From contig OZ036002.1 in assembly GCA_964035015.1 (NCBI GenBank), positions 7,436,643 through 7,500,642 of the forward strand: a DNA stretch of 64,000 nt. Reading direction: 5' to 3'. Positions 1 to 12,602 of the stretch are shown here, piece after piece. The stretch is from Corallium rubrum (lineage: Eukaryota > Cnidaria > Anthozoa > Scleralcyonacea > Coralliidae). The translations under genes and the position numbers were made by a program. The notes under the pieces are model-generated. The model saw nothing but the letters and a program-made list of their open reading frames with translations, made no database searches and had not been told where the DNA came from. Position 1 is the first letter of the stretch; each line of letters begins with the position of its first letter.

Positions 1-1448
1 TATTATTTTGTAAATATTTTGTCACTTAACGTAAATGTTTCGCAAAGAGAGGGTAAACAAAATTATTTGCTTGATTAATAACTGCAACGAATCCTGTCTG
101 AAAGGATATACAACTTAAATAAAACAATTATAATTATTACAGGGGTATATATGTTATCTCAACTTAACAGACCGGCATATAATTTCGCGCCAGAATACTG
201 AGTTGTGTGCATGCAACGCCGACGGTTGCTTGAAGACAGATGTGAAATAATTCTCAAATATATCGCGCGCATTTATATCTAGCAAGATTCTGTAAGATTT
301 TTCTATCAACACTGAAAATGTAAATAGATTTTCTCATACTCCACGCAACGTAGAAACGCAAATTTTATAGAAACAACTCATTTTGCGCATGGGGGACAAT
401 CTTGTACATTTTAAATGCAAAAGTACAACACGCGATTCTTGATTCCAATTTTCAAAACATCGTATCACTGCAGGAGTTTATATCAACTTGTAAAACATGA
501 CCCTTATTATGTTGTCTGGCTGGTGTCAGTTTCAGAAAGATAACAACAACAAAGTCACCTAGAATGCATAATCATTGCACCTCAAAACATCCAGAGATTA
601 TTAATAAAACTGCGTTTAGTAGAAGTCATTGAGTTTCGTTAATCGTCTTATATCTGTAATTAAAATATTTCTATTCTTTTTCTTCTTCATGAAATGCAGG
701 AGAAGTTGGAGTCTTCCTTTGCAAGATAAAATGAAGGTAAAGAACGCATAGATCATTCTTGCTAGATCAACGTAATTTGAGAAATTTTAATAGACTTCCT
801 AGAGGTCAAAAGATCGTTCCACCGCCTTTTAGCAAAGAGATTGTTTTGAAGCATTTGCCAAACTGTTTTGAAACATGGATTTCAAAACGCTAAATATTTC
901 ACGTAATTTTGTTAAATGCGCAACTCGACACGTTGCGTACGATCGCTTAACGCAAAATTCCTAAAATAGTGCGCAACGTTATGCAAATGTTTTGTTTTGT
1001 GGGCTAAAGCACTCAACATGTTTTTAGAAGATTTAAGCTAAGAGATTTCGCGCACTTGCGGTTTGTAGGTCACCCTAGAATGTAGATTTTGTTTCCCTTT
1101 CGTAAAAAAGCTGTTAGTCTCAATTCTCGTTGAAACAAGGTCTTCAGTGGTTTGATCTTCTTGATACAAAGTGATTAGATTTAGGTTTTAATTAAAGTAG
1201 GTCACAATTCCCAAGTAGTCTAACCTCAGGGGCTAAGGCTAGACCGCTACGGCCACACACAACGTCCTATAAATGAATGAATAAACGCAGAGGAATAAAT
1301 GAGTCTGTATGAGCGCACTGTGAGGACGGGTCAGGCTATCTCCATGGCCCCCTGGATAGACCACTTCTTCGCAACTTTAATTCGCAAATTTAAGGAAGTC
1401 AGGATTAACAAGTAAAGATCTTGTACAAGTATACTGCAGTTTGATTAT
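1..1448. other. Non-coding stretch, no gene recognised
   Basis: AT-rich sequence with no reading frame resembling a known protein and no clear repeat structure. The missing 5' exon(s) of the FGF-like gene, including its signal peptide, could lie here or upstream of the window, but I found no hydrophobic start segment followed by a convincing donor site. Confidence 0.5.
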
Positions 1449-1839
1449 ATTATAAATGATATTGGGCATTTCACTCGATTACATAGCATGTTCTATGGAT
1501 TTAGGGTGAAGGAAAATTCGAGTGTAGAATATATACATTTAAGACCAAACCGGGACCAGTTGCGAAAAATGCAACTACACAGGCCTTCCGGCAGGAATTG
1601 AACCCACGACCTTGCGATTCTAGTGCAATGCTCTGACCACTGAGCCACGGAGGCCGTTGCCGAGAGCTTGACCGCGAGTTCTGTATATATGATAAGGTGG
1701 TAATGCCAGGAGAGAATTGGGTATATTATAAATGATATTGGGCATTTCACTCGATTACATAGCATGTTCTATGGATTTAGGGTGAAGGAAAATTCGAGTG
1801 TAGAATATTTACATTTAAGACCAAACCGGGACCAGTTGT
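1449..1839 (-). repeat. tRNA-headed SINE with duplicated body
   Basis: On the minus strand about 1580-1655 reads as a tRNA-like head with an A box (TGGCTCAGTGG) and a B box (GGGTTCAATTCC). The SINE body follows toward lower coordinates. A body segment of about 113 bp at 1449-1561 is repeated almost exactly at 1727-1839 in the same orientation, flanking the head. Other copies of the family lie at 61.8-62.3 kb and 63.13-63.25 kb. Confidence 0.7.
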
Positions 1840-2301
1840 TGAATACGCATCTCCAGTTTGGGCTAACTTACCAGATTACTTGAGCAACTGTACAAAAGAA
1901 GGCCTTGAGAATAATTTATCCAGGCATATCCCATCAGATGGCTCTGTTTGCCTAAATTAACTGACGGCCGAATAGGTGCATGCGAGAAATTAATGTTAAA
2001 GTTGAGGACTTATGTCACCATGCGTAACTTATTGCCAGAACAAACTGTAGTTAACCACGGGTATACTCTGCGGTCAGGTTCCACCAGACAACAGACCATC
2101 CAGGGAAAAACCCAGAGATTGAATAACTTTGTAACATACCGATATTAGTGATTCCTGTATTATTGTACATATAAGCTATACTGTATAATTTAGTATCGAT
2201 CATTGTACTAAATTTGTCAAGTAATGCATGCTGACACCCTTGTAATTTAGTGTTAACTACAAAAAGGGTAATTAAACTTATTATTATTATTATTATTATT
2301 C
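1838..2301 (+). mobile_element. 3' fragment of a CR1/L2-type LINE
   Basis: Reading forward, the start translates like the end of a non-LTR reverse transcriptase (VEYASPVWANLP, typical of the region after the catalytic core), but stops follow soon after. The fragment ends in a run of TTA/ATT triplets (2277-2301), the simple-repeat tail expected of this class. It is 5'-truncated and dead. It joins directly to a SINE body on its left. Confidence 0.6.
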
Positions 2302-2480
2302 TTTCACACCCTGATGGGTCATGTGATTTGTGGTTATGTATGGCTTTCCGTTCCGTCCCGTTTCCCCTTGGCGACTAAAATCGTCTTGCGTTAGAGAAAA
2401 AAACAAACAAAGTTGTTCCACAAGAACATTGCGAATAAATGGTTAAACAGAAGGCTCATAATCTTTTTTTGTTTTTGTAG

Positions 2481-2712
2481 ATTGTGCGTTCATTAAGAAA
2501 TGGAAGACACTCAAATAATGAAGTCAGAAGGTTCAAGAGAAGGGTCATTTTTTTGTCGGCGCGTCATACTGATAAATTCATAAGAGTCACCAAAGATGAG
2601 ATCAGCGCACTAGCACGAAATCGAAACGACAAATACGGTAAATAATTACGAAATTGTTTTTGAATAAATACATGCATGTTTTTTACTCCGCCAATTTTTA
2701 CTTATATATAAT

Positions 2713-2788
<76 letters not shown>

Positions 2789-5273
2789 TGATGAGAAGTT
2801 ACGTTTTTCAGCCCCAGTGAAAAAGTTTTATAGTGTATATCATGCAACGATGGCTAATCAACAAATAGCAAACCAATCAAAACACACTTTACACGTAATT
2901 CCATTTTTAGCAGCAAATCGTGGAATACTTTTTCAAGAAAACCCCCAACAAATTCAAAACTCAAGATGATAGGTTTTAATTCTTTTTTGTTTTGGTTTGC
3001 AGCTGAATTAATCATAGAACAACGAGGCCCTAAAGGCGAGCATTCCATCAAAGGAAATGAAAGCCAATTATACATATGTATGGATTCTAAAGGAAAAATT
3101 AAAGGAGAGGTAAGGTTCTCCAAGTCCTGACACATCTGAATAGGAAGAAAAGTATATTTACTTATACCACTTTCATAATAGCGACTAATTTGAACATTCT
3201 TTTATGTGCCCATGAAACGAAAATTAAGTTTGTCTTATTTGAAAGAACACTTAAAATGATACGGCAACATATCTTGCAGTTTTTCGTTTCCTTGCTTCGT
3301 TCTTGAGATATTTCAGTTTGTTTGATGTAAATGTCACAGTGTTGCGACGTCGCACGTGCATAATGAGTTATCGAAAAACGTTATATACTACCATTTGCGT
3401 TCAAGTGTTTAGTGTTTAGCGAATTAACTAGTTGTTTTCAGGTTTTGAAACAAACGTTGTCCAATGACAACTCATCGGTTTGACAGATCAAACAATGACG
3501 AATAGGGGGTGTAACGTTTCGTTGTCAAGACTTGTCATCGTTCATGTCAGACCGCAGCGTTTGCTGGAATATACTTTTCTTTGGCTTAATTGTGAGAATT
3601 GGAATGATCAGCAAACGTAGGTCGCTTAGATAAGGGTAGTTCCACATCAGTGGGTAGTTCACTTCGATATGACGGCTGCCGAACGCATTTATTTTGTATT
3701 CTATGTTTGCCGTGGCCCGTGAGAAAATATCAACAAACCGTTGAAACTTGAAACGGAAGCAATAACAACGAAAAGTTACACCCCCTATTCGTCATTGTTT
3801 GATCTGTCAAACCGATGAGTTGTCATTGGACAACGTTTGTTTCAAAACCTGGAAACAACTAGTTAATTCGCTAAACACTAAACACTTGAACGCAAATGGT
3901 AGTATCATTCCTATTATATTGTCAAATATAATCACTTGAAAATCTATGTTTAGTGTTCTGGGCGAAACACACCCACATGCTTCCCTCGAATTATTTTGGT
4001 TTAATAATAGCAAAGATATATAACTTTTTTCAATAACTCATTATGCACATGTGACGTTAAAATGTTTAATTTGCATATCGTGGTACAAACTGAAATATCT
4101 CAAGAACGAAGCCAGGAAACGAAAAACTTCAAAAGATGTTACTCTATCATTTTAAGTGTTCTTTCAAATAAGACAGACGTAATTTTTGTTTCACAGCCAC
4201 TCACTTGAGTTAATAAGCCTTTCTGGCCTCGTTTGTGTGTCTGCAATTCAAAAGAATCTTTGCGTCATAACGAGGCCAAAAAGGCTCATTTAGATGGCAC
4301 AAAAAGAATATTTAATGTGAAGGCCTTTCAGTAAGAAAGTGCAAGTGAAGAAAGTTGTTGAAGAAGAAGAGTTAAGTGTCTCGATATTGAAGAAACTGGA
4401 TTTTAGTTTCAAAATATCAAAAATATAAGTACCATCATTCCTAGTGTGGGTATTAATAACTAATCTTATTATATGGCTGGGTTTGATTTCCGGTCCGTAC
4501 GCAAAACGACGCACGCTGATTGGTTCCTGAGAGGTTGGGATTTTACGATATTGACCGACCGGTCAATACGCTTTTTTCTCGGCCCTGTTTTGGCGGGAAC
4601 ATTTCTGAGTTGATTTGAATACAAATAAAAGAGAAATAGACATCTTTATTCAGATATTCTGAACAATAAAATGTGTTGGAACATCACTGCTGGTTTTCTT
4701 TAAAGCTGTTTATCTAAAAACACGACAAATAAAAGTCGAACTGGTGTAAATAAGAAGGCCAAGAAGCGACACGAAAAAGTCAACAGGTAAGGTAAACAGC
4801 ATACTCCGAAGACGAAAACAACGCTCGAAGCTTAAAAATAAAATGAACCAATAGCCATATAATAAATTCCTTTTTAACCTCGTTTGCTCGGTCTGTACTG
4901 GAAAGTATTTGCCCTCGGTTTTATCGCACAAACCTCGCTCCTTCGTCGCTCGGTCTGTACGAAAACCTCAGGCAAATACTTTCCCGTACAGACCTCGCAC
5001 TCGGTTAATAAGTCCTTAATATAGTTTTTCTACAAATTGTTTAATATGACCTACATTGTCTTCTTCTAGAGTAATTTTAACAAACAAGACTGTACATTCA
5101 TCGAAGTATTTCATCATTCTGGTTATGTCACGTATCGTTCCCTTCACAACAGTGAATGGCATTTGGGTTTCAAGAAAAAGGGTGACGTTAAGCATGGTCA
5201 TCGCACTAAACATCACCACCACGCAGCCTGGATGATGAAAAGTAGGAGACCTACTACAAAATCCTCCACTTAG
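2481..5273 (+). CDS. FGF8/17/18-like fibroblast growth factor (5' end missing)
   Basis: Secreted ligand of receptor tyrosine kinases of the FGFR family. Three exons join in phase: 2481-2637, 3003-3109 and 5070-5273, the last ending in TAG. They give about 120 residues of the beta-trefoil core. Exon 1 matches the stretch ahead of and into the core (HTDKFIRVTKDEISAL against the HVQVLANKRINAM region of FGF8). Exon 2 carries the hallmark SQLYICMDSKGKIKG. Exon 3 has DCTFIEVF, then EWHLGFKKKGDVKHG, the receptor and heparin-binding end. The C-terminus is rich in basic residues and histidine (four in a row) and stops soon after MMKS. The signal-peptide exon was not found. Intron 2 (1.96 kb) carries a nested foldback repeat. 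Family assignment rests on conserved residues and intron phase; subgroup placement is less sure. Confidence 0.85.
2717..2787. repeat. (TA)n microsatellite
   Basis: About 70 bp of pure AT dinucleotide repeat in the first known intron of the FGF-like gene. Confidence 0.95.
3204..4200. mobile_element. Foldback MITE of the GAAACGAAAATTAAG family, interrupted
   Basis: The left end (3207 onward) and the inverted right end (to about 4195) share the arm found in the copies at 5636, 20272, 48412, 59358 and 60841. The arm runs from GAAACGAAAATTAAG through TTTGAAAGAACACTT. The centre is occupied by a second inverted-repeat element (3388-3903), so this copy is about twice the family length. It sits in intron 2 of the FGF-like gene. 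Confidence 0.75.
3388..3903. mobile_element. Inner inverted-repeat element nested in the foldback MITE
   Basis: The arms are nearly perfect inverted copies of about 150 bp: ACCATTTGCGTTCAAGTG at the left and its complement ending near 3903. They include ACAATGACGAATAGGGGGTG near the inner edges. The loop is about 220 bp. No transposase is visible. Confidence 0.75.
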
Positions 5274-5635
5274 TAGTAATCAAAAATAGAAACGTACTGT
5301 ACATCGTCCGTGAAATACTCAATATTTATTAAATTATTAGATTATTTATTACATATGGAATATATATATATATATATTGTGTAAATTATGTACAGGTTAT
5401 AATTACCTAGTAAAGATGTATACTAATTAGTACATTAACTGTAATAATTACATTAACCCTAAGTGTAAGTTGGCCAGGCCATTCAGACCAGTTCCTAGAA
5501 ATAAATTATTTGGAAACGCGGCCAAAGTCTTTGTTTCATGTTGTTATTCACATTTGTGCACCTTCACGTTTGCTGAACACAATGTATTTTCAGTATAATG
5601 AAGCATTCAGCCAAAGCAGCGTTCCTGTATAAATA

Positions 5636-6121
5636 TTAAAGTGCCTATGAAACGAAAATTAAGTTTGTCTTATTTGAAAGAACACTTAAAATTATAGAGT
5701 AACATCTTTTGCAGTTTTTCGTTTCCTTGCTTCGTTCTTGAGATATTTTAGTTTGTTTGATATGCAAATTAAACATTTTGCTATGTGCCGTCGTAGGTGC
5801 ATAATGAGCTATCGGAGAAGGTTAGATATCTTTTCTATTATCAAACCAAATTAATTTGAATGAAGCAAGTGCATGGATGTATTTCGCTCACAACACTAAA
5901 CATGTAGATCGTCAAGTGATTATTGTATTTGATAATAGCAAAGATATATAAATTTTTCGATAACTCATCATGCACGTGTAACGTCAAGATGTTTAATTTG
6001 CGTATCAAACAAAACTAAAATATCTCAAGAACGAAGCAAGGAAACGAAAAACTGCAAAATACGTTACTCTATAATTTTAAGTGTTCTAACTTAATTTTCG
6101 TTAATTTCATAGGCACTTTAA
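5636..6121. mobile_element. Foldback MITE with TTAAAGTGCC ends
   Basis: Complete 486-bp copy. It starts TTAAAGTGCCTATGAAACG and ends with the inverted complement finishing GGCACTTTAA. The arms are long and the centre short, with no coding capacity. The TTAA at each edge would suit a transposase that targets TTAA. Confidence 0.85.
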
Positions 6122-7123
6122 ATTAACGAACGTAAAACAAAAGATCTGCGCACTTTCAGGCCATCCATTCCTCAACATAAATCGCAACTCATTGCGTCAG
6201 CCGCTTTCAAGTTCACCGCGTTTCCAGACAATTTAATTCTAGGGACTATGTTCAAACAAATCATTGGAAAAAAGACTTTAACCTTAGACACAACCACAGA
6301 ATAGAAATTCAGAAATATACCGCACGTCCTTCAAACAAGAGTTCTTGATTTCTTGTACTTTTCAGTATTTTGATAAAAGATTTGCGCCATTAATAAATCT
6401 GGGTAAAACTACAAGAAATCTGTTATTAAGATGGAGTTAGAATGTAAATTTAAAAAACTATGATTGTATTTATTTAATATAGATAGATGACCAAATTTAA
6501 TTTGTTTTTTTTTCTCAATAAAGACATTTTAAAGGTTTCCTGGAGTCTCTTTTAGAATTTCTGAAAATGAATGACAAAAATGTCATTTGATTGGCTCACA
6601 GGTTACACACAGAGATTCTGAATGGCTCACACTACTACATACAGAGCTTCTGATTGGTTCACTGCCACTGAGATGAGCTCAGTTTGATGATGTCATAAAA
6701 AGAGGGGTGTCGGAGCGACACTAAATTTTGAAATCTAGAGTCTCTGAAATGCCATTTCCTGCATTTTAGGACAAGGATTTACAGAATTCTAAAGGTCCTA
6801 AAACGTCATAAAATACTCAAAAGACAACACTTTTCCAGACATTGAATATGTGCACTCAAATTTCTTTATTATATCTTTATTCAAAGTTGTGGGTTAGCTA
6901 GGGTTAGTGATTTTGTTAATCATCACTTTATTACTGGCCTTGTTAACCCCCAGGGCCCCCTGCCCCCCGGCTTCCGATGCCCCTGTGTCATACTATCATC
7001 TGTCCTACATCTACAGTAGCAGTGGCGTCGGAGTGTGGCCCCACTGTGGTGGCCCCCCCACCAAAAAAAGTGCCCCCCGCTTCCGACGCCCCTGTACAGT
7101 AGTAACCAATGTAAATTCAGTGT

Positions 7124-7250
<127 letters not shown>

Positions 7251-7315
7251 TATACAGTAATACTAATTTGTATATGCATTCTAAATCTTCCTTTTTCGTA
7301 AGCTTCACAGCATTG

Positions 7316-9063
7316 CTAGGTTTTCCCATCTAGAACTTGAAGCATGGCCAAAACGTTTTTCTTACGAGGCTCAACAATTTCACCATTTATAATCATTTCA
7401 TCAAGAATCATATGAACTTTATCAATGTCCAACATTATCTGAGAATTATGTCAAGAAAATGATGATACTAAATTAAAAACAATTCTTAGCTAGCAGCCAG
7501 TTTTCTAAAATGCCACCTGCATGTATACAGTAACTGTCTTATTCAATACAAAACAATGATATCTGGTAAACAAATGTTTTTATTGTAAAGCACACATTTA
7601 ATGTGACTTTTTTGAAGGATACATCTACTTCACACTGCAATTATAGAAAGGGAAGAAATAAACATAAGTTAAATACAGATACAAATATTTTAGCTATGTT
7701 TTAGCTGTAAAAATCTTTATCACTTTAAATTGAAAAAAACAACTTTCACTTGTTTTAACCATTACTCCAACATTGTCTGGTGTTAGATATTTCAAGTGAT
7801 AATGAAAGTCAAGCACTTTCTGCTTCTGTTGAGCAAATATTTGTCCACCGTACCACCCTACAATTTTGTGTCATACACACTTTATATGCAGCTAGTAGCC
7901 ATGACGGCATTGCAGCTGTTTCAGTAAGGACCAGGGGGAGGTGCAAGATTTCATTCTTTTGTTACTTACAACATTTTTAAAATAAGAATTGAGGGTTTCA
8001 ACTATATTGTGGATAAACTCTGAGATGGCCAGTTCATTCTAAAACATGGAAATAAACTACCTCAAAATTTATACCTTATTCAATTTTTAGAATGAAAGGT
8101 GGATCTGTTCAATTTAATTACCTCATCCAGGTCAACTGCAGCGACAAAATAAAGAGATGCGTATCGCCGAAAGACAATCTTGTAGTCTTTGTATTCCATA
8201 AAAGTACACTAAAAGAGAATAATTATGATTATTGTCTACTTTCTACAGTTAATGATTGGAAAATGAATCAATTAGTGTAAATGGATAGGATATATAATTT
8301 GTTTTATATCGATTGGTATATATTTGGTGAATTGATGACCAATCAATAATCACAATTTATTTCACAAAATGTTATCAGTTGTTATTAATAGGCATAGGCA
8401 AGTTTCAGGGTGTTGCGCGTGCATCATTTTTGAAAAAAACTGGCAAGCTCCACTCAAATTAAACAGTAATACTGTTTAAAATAAGCAAAGTATAGATACA
8501 GTTTCTGGATGTTTGGCACTGTTATTCTGCTGTTGTTGGCTCGCTAACAAGTCTGTTTGCCATTGCTAACTTTGTGGAGAGCCCACCAAGAGCCCGCCAA
8601 TTTCTTTGCAAAACGATGCGCACGCAGCACCCTGAAACTTGCCTATTGTGCACGCAAGTGTCAGCTACTAAACAAGACTGCAAGAAATCTCTTGCAGTTC
8701 ACTCACAACTTCCCCCCTGAGATTTTTGGATACATGCCTTTGACTATCAGTCTCACAGTCTGTAAACAGTCTATCTTCAGGGGGGTGGAGGGGTGCCTAG
8801 CTGACCAACTAGATCCAGATCCGAGGGAGGCACAACGACCATTTTGAATTAGACAAAGCAATGGCTAAATGATTTTTAACAGAAAATCTATTAATATTAT
8901 AAAGACTATAAAATACTCTCTGAACCTGGTCTGCCCTTCGCTGTAAGCATTTTCGACCAATTTCTGCTTCAAGTAACACTTTTTCCTCTCGTTCTAGATC
9001 AATATAGTATTGTGAAAAACGCGTGCGCCCATCTTTTGTTAAAATAAGGAAATATCTGAACAT
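7316..9063 (-). CDS. AP4S1: AP-4 complex sigma subunit
   Basis: Small subunit of the AP-4 adaptor, a heterotetramer for cargo sorting at the trans-Golgi network. Exons on the minus strand: 9063-8926, 8208-8122, 8038-7970 and 7438-7316. The longin-type fold begins [20 protein letters not shown], then [11 protein letters not shown]. Exon 2 gives [20 protein letters not shown], matching the family's IEYKDFKLIYRQYAALF. Exon 3 gives [20 protein letters not shown]. Exon 4 gives [19 protein letters not shown] and ends in TAG. The product is about 137 residues against about 144 in human. The short SELD-like segment between exons 3 and 4 is missing from this model, so a micro-exon may be overlooked or a few residues lost. 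It lies head-to-head with MRPL49. AP-4 fits better than AP-1, -2 or -3 sigma, by memory of the sequences. Confidence 0.88.
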
Positions 9064-9198
9064 TTTTTCAAGAAATATTGAAAATTCCTTGAAATCCTCT
9101 CAGACAGCCATCTTTGAAGCCGCAAACACATGTAGCAGTGGTATTTATTTCTGCTAGTAGAAAACTTGGTGTAATAAGAAAGAAAGAGTTAATTCAAT
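9064..9198. promoter_or_regulatory. Putative bidirectional promoter of AP4S1 and MRPL49
   Basis: Only 135 bp separate the two divergent start codons, so both core promoters and 5' UTRs must share or overlap this stretch. A GCAGTGG-type segment and CCATCTTTGAAGCCG occur here, but no TATA box is obvious for either gene. Transcription start sites cannot be fixed from sequence. Confidence 0.6.
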
Positions 9199-12100
9199 AT
9201 GGCTGCCAGAATAACACGTTTTTATCAATTATTTCTCCAAAATAACTTCATGTTACAAAGTTCACCAAGATGCAAGGTAAGAATACATTTTTAAAACTTA
9301 TACCTTGATTTTATGCATTTCTATTCTGCTTATTATGTATATTCTTGAATACTTATTTGATTTTTTCATTAAAATTTAAATGTTTTGATATTTATTGATT
9401 TTTTTTTTCAAACACAGCTCGATAGACTAATAAATACATCTCCAATCTTGGCTTTGTCATACCAAGTAAAGACAGAAAGACTTGAAGAAATATCAAAGTC
9501 TCCAAGTGGTTGGGTACCACCACAAAGTATGTATTGAATTTTAATATTTTCACATAGGCCTGCACAAAGACTTGTGTGGTGGACCTTTGGCAAGATACAG
9601 CAGACTTGCCAACCTACCTCAAGCAAAAACAGTGAGATCCAATTTTTTTTCCTCAAAAATAGTGAGAAAACAACGTTCATGTTCAAATCAATTCATTTTT
9701 CTTTTTTCCCATGTAATAGTTTTAACAAATACAGTGGTATTAATAAAAGATAAGACTTTTTGTTGTTTTTTGGGTTAATTTATTTATTCATTAAAACTTC
9801 TGCCAACATAAGAAACTTAATTATGACAAGGGTTTGGCATCACAGATTTCTCCAATTACGATGCTCCCTACAATTAAAATAATTACAAACTGTAAAATAA
9901 ATAATGGATATACTAGTAAAAAAGTACTTAGAAAGAGTGAATTTGCTTAAAGTGCTACTAACCCCAAAAACTTTTTCTCACAAATCTAAGAGCCCTTATT
10001 GAGTGGATTAGGCCAGTTAATAAATTATTGGTATTGGACGTTTCGTTGATCTTCTGTAGATGTCCAAAGTTGCATCTGCATGTCCCATGGCGGAGTAGGA
10101 AAGGGAATGGGTATATTCCTGGTGTTACGTCACACAAGTCAAACAAGGAACTCTTTGAGCTCTGTCTGGTGAATACTTAGAATTTTTTGAGTTGAAAAGT
10201 CATTTTCCCAACTAACTCAATTTAAAAATTCTATGCATTCAGCAGACAGAGCTCAAATGAGCTCCTTGTTTGGTTTGTCTGACGTCACACCAGGAATATA
10301 CCCATTCCCTTTCCTTCTCCGCCTTGGGACATGCATATGCCAATTTTTGCAACTTTGGTGGTCTACAGAAGACCAAAGAAATGTCCAATACCAATAATTT
10401 ATTCACTGGACTAATCCACTCAATAAGGGCTTTTAGATTTGCGAAAAAATTTTTTTGGGGTTAGTGGCACTTTAACACCGTCAATAACAGCAGGTTGGTA
10501 TCACGTCTAAGGCCCTAGCTCATTTGCATTTGACACAAACATTTTCCACGTTCTAGGGTCATCGCTTTCATGGTCAACGCTAGATAACGCATGCATATAC
10601 AGTACTGTATGCCATCAAGCCTGGATATTAGCGTCCGGTCACGGACATTGTCCGGTACAAATTTGTTATTTGCAAGGTTTTGACAGTCACAAATTTGATT
10701 GTGTCGGTCTTTTTGTCCGGAACATTTTTCGGTAAAATTTACTTCCATTTTCATGGCAGAATCAACTATTATTTGTTTTGAATCAATCACTTTTCGTTTG
10801 TATATTAAATCCCCGTTTCGCGGCACATGAACTTCATTTGGTGGAGCACACGCGAATACGCGCGAAGGCTTTTGGAATACTCGCGCGAGCATGTCCCCGT
10901 TTAGACCGTATCGGCATGCAAAGTGTGGCCATCTTGATTGTCTGCAATCACTCAAGCATGTAAGTTATACAGTATGTCGAAGAAAAGAACTGCATTTTTC
11001 ACGTCTGCTGACACAAATAGTGTTAGTAACAAGGACTCAGTTACTTCTGATGAATCAGCCTCAGTACAACTAGGACAAAAGAAGTCAAGCTGAACGTTAA
11101 AATCGAGCACTGTAGTGAAATGGATCAACAAAGATCTAGCAAAAACGAATGCATCTGTGTGGTTAAAACACGAAGACAACGGGAAAGGAGAAGTTGTAAC
11201 ACTTGTTAACACTTGCTAGTAATAGTAAGACATTACTGTAGTGTACATTACATTTACATAAGAAATACAGATATACAGTGCATTATATAATTATATTCTT
11301 TAATTATAGACTATTGTTTACAATTGTTTAGTGACGGGTACGTTTTGTTTTATGACAGGCACAATCTGATTGATGCTGGTCATTTTGACAGGCAGGGCAA
11401 AAAAAATTATATCCAGGCTTGTATGCCATAAGTCCTTTCCTAAAATTATATAGGCTATTGTCTCTATGTGTAATTGACAATGGTATATACCATCGTCAAA
11501 ATGGCAGATGTGGAAATGAATTTTTGTGACTGCTAAATTACTACGTTACTTATCAATTGTCCTACATCTACAAGTACAGACTATACAATCTATGTCCATA
11601 TTTGTTTTGTCACTAAATTTTGGTAAATTAAATACTGAAATCATACCAATGAAGAATCTAGTACAGTATTAGGATTTTCATTTATTGTGAGAATCGAGTA
11701 CGGAATTGTGAGACCGTGAGATTGTAGGTCTGGATACAGATCTGGATACAGATCTAGAATTGGGGCTTTCCATGCAAACATTCCACAGTAACAATAGAAT
11801 TAGAGGGGCACTCTTGGGGCAAACTTCCCCAGTTGCCCCACCCCTCCCCTTGCCCCCCTTTGGGGTGAGTCTGTTTTCAGGACTTTCATGAATCTCTATT
11901 GATTTTCAAGGATTTTTCCATATTTTTAGGGGGCTATGGGAATCTTGATTTATGTTCCTTTTTTTGGTTTCAGAACTACCTCCAAATTTACCATTTCAAA
12001 TCAAACGGTCAAAAACAAACAACATTCCAGTTTATATTGACAAGAAGCATGGAGGAAGTTTAGTCCTTACAGTTATCAGAAATGTCAAAGGGGACCTCAA

Positions 12101-12602
12101 TGTAAGTAATATAAAGGATCAATTTTAACATTTTTTTAGTTGATTAGTTGGGTATCAGCTCAGGAAAAACATTTCTTTGAAAAAAAGGAAGGCTTATCAA
12201 AATTCCTGAATTTTTTTGAATTTCTGAAATTTTTGAAATTCCAAAAATTTACAGTATCAATGGTTTCATTTTTCAATTTTCTACCTTTTTTTAACACTGT
12301 TTGAAATATATGGTACTTTTATTTAACATTTACAGAATTTTATGGTAGTTGATTATGTAATTGTACAGATATTTGATGATACTGTAGCTCAAAGTTAATA
12401 TATAGCCTATAGTGGTACACAGGTGAACCTCAGACCGTCTTGTAAACCAGTTTCCATTGATTTCTAGGAGCTTGAGAAATTCTTAAAGCAAAATTTGGGA
12501 GATAACATTCATTTTCAGACAAATGAAATTACAAGTCAGGTTAAGATCAAAGGCTATTATAAAGATATTGTTGTAAGACTTTTGAAAGAGCAAGGATTTT
12601 AG
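9199..12602 (+). CDS. MRPL49: Mitochondrial large-subunit ribosomal protein mL49
   Basis: Component of the mitochondrial 39S ribosomal subunit. Four exons: 9199-9276, 9418-9526, 11974-12101 and 12468-12602, giving 149 residues (about 166 in human). The N-terminus is basic and Ser/Gln-rich, as expected of a matrix-targeting peptide. The diagnostic core is WVPPQKLPPNLPFQIKRSK followed by NNIPVYIDKKHGG and LTVIRNVKGDL. The last exon gives a SUI1-like end with EITSQVKIKGYYKDIV and stops at TAG after KEQGF. Every junction has GT/AG and continuous phase. Intron 2 (2.4 kb) holds a 529-bp foldback repeat. The start codon is the first in-frame ATG, just past the shared promoter. Confidence 0.9.
9947..10475. 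mobile_element. Foldback MITE with TTAAAGTGCTACTAACCCC ends
   Basis: Inverted arms of about 240 bp start TTAAAGTGCTACTAACCCC and end GGGGTTAGTGGCACTTTAA, around a short A/T-rich loop near 10195-10210. It lies in MRPL49 intron 2. Its terminal nine bases match those of the 5636 and 13014 elements, though the interiors differ. Confidence 0.85.

Noticed and set aside
690..740. Candidate first exon of the FGF-like gene (ATG near 690, donor GTAAAG near 736)
   Set aside because: The peptide has no signal sequence and its phase cannot be tied to the exon at 2481 with any family support.
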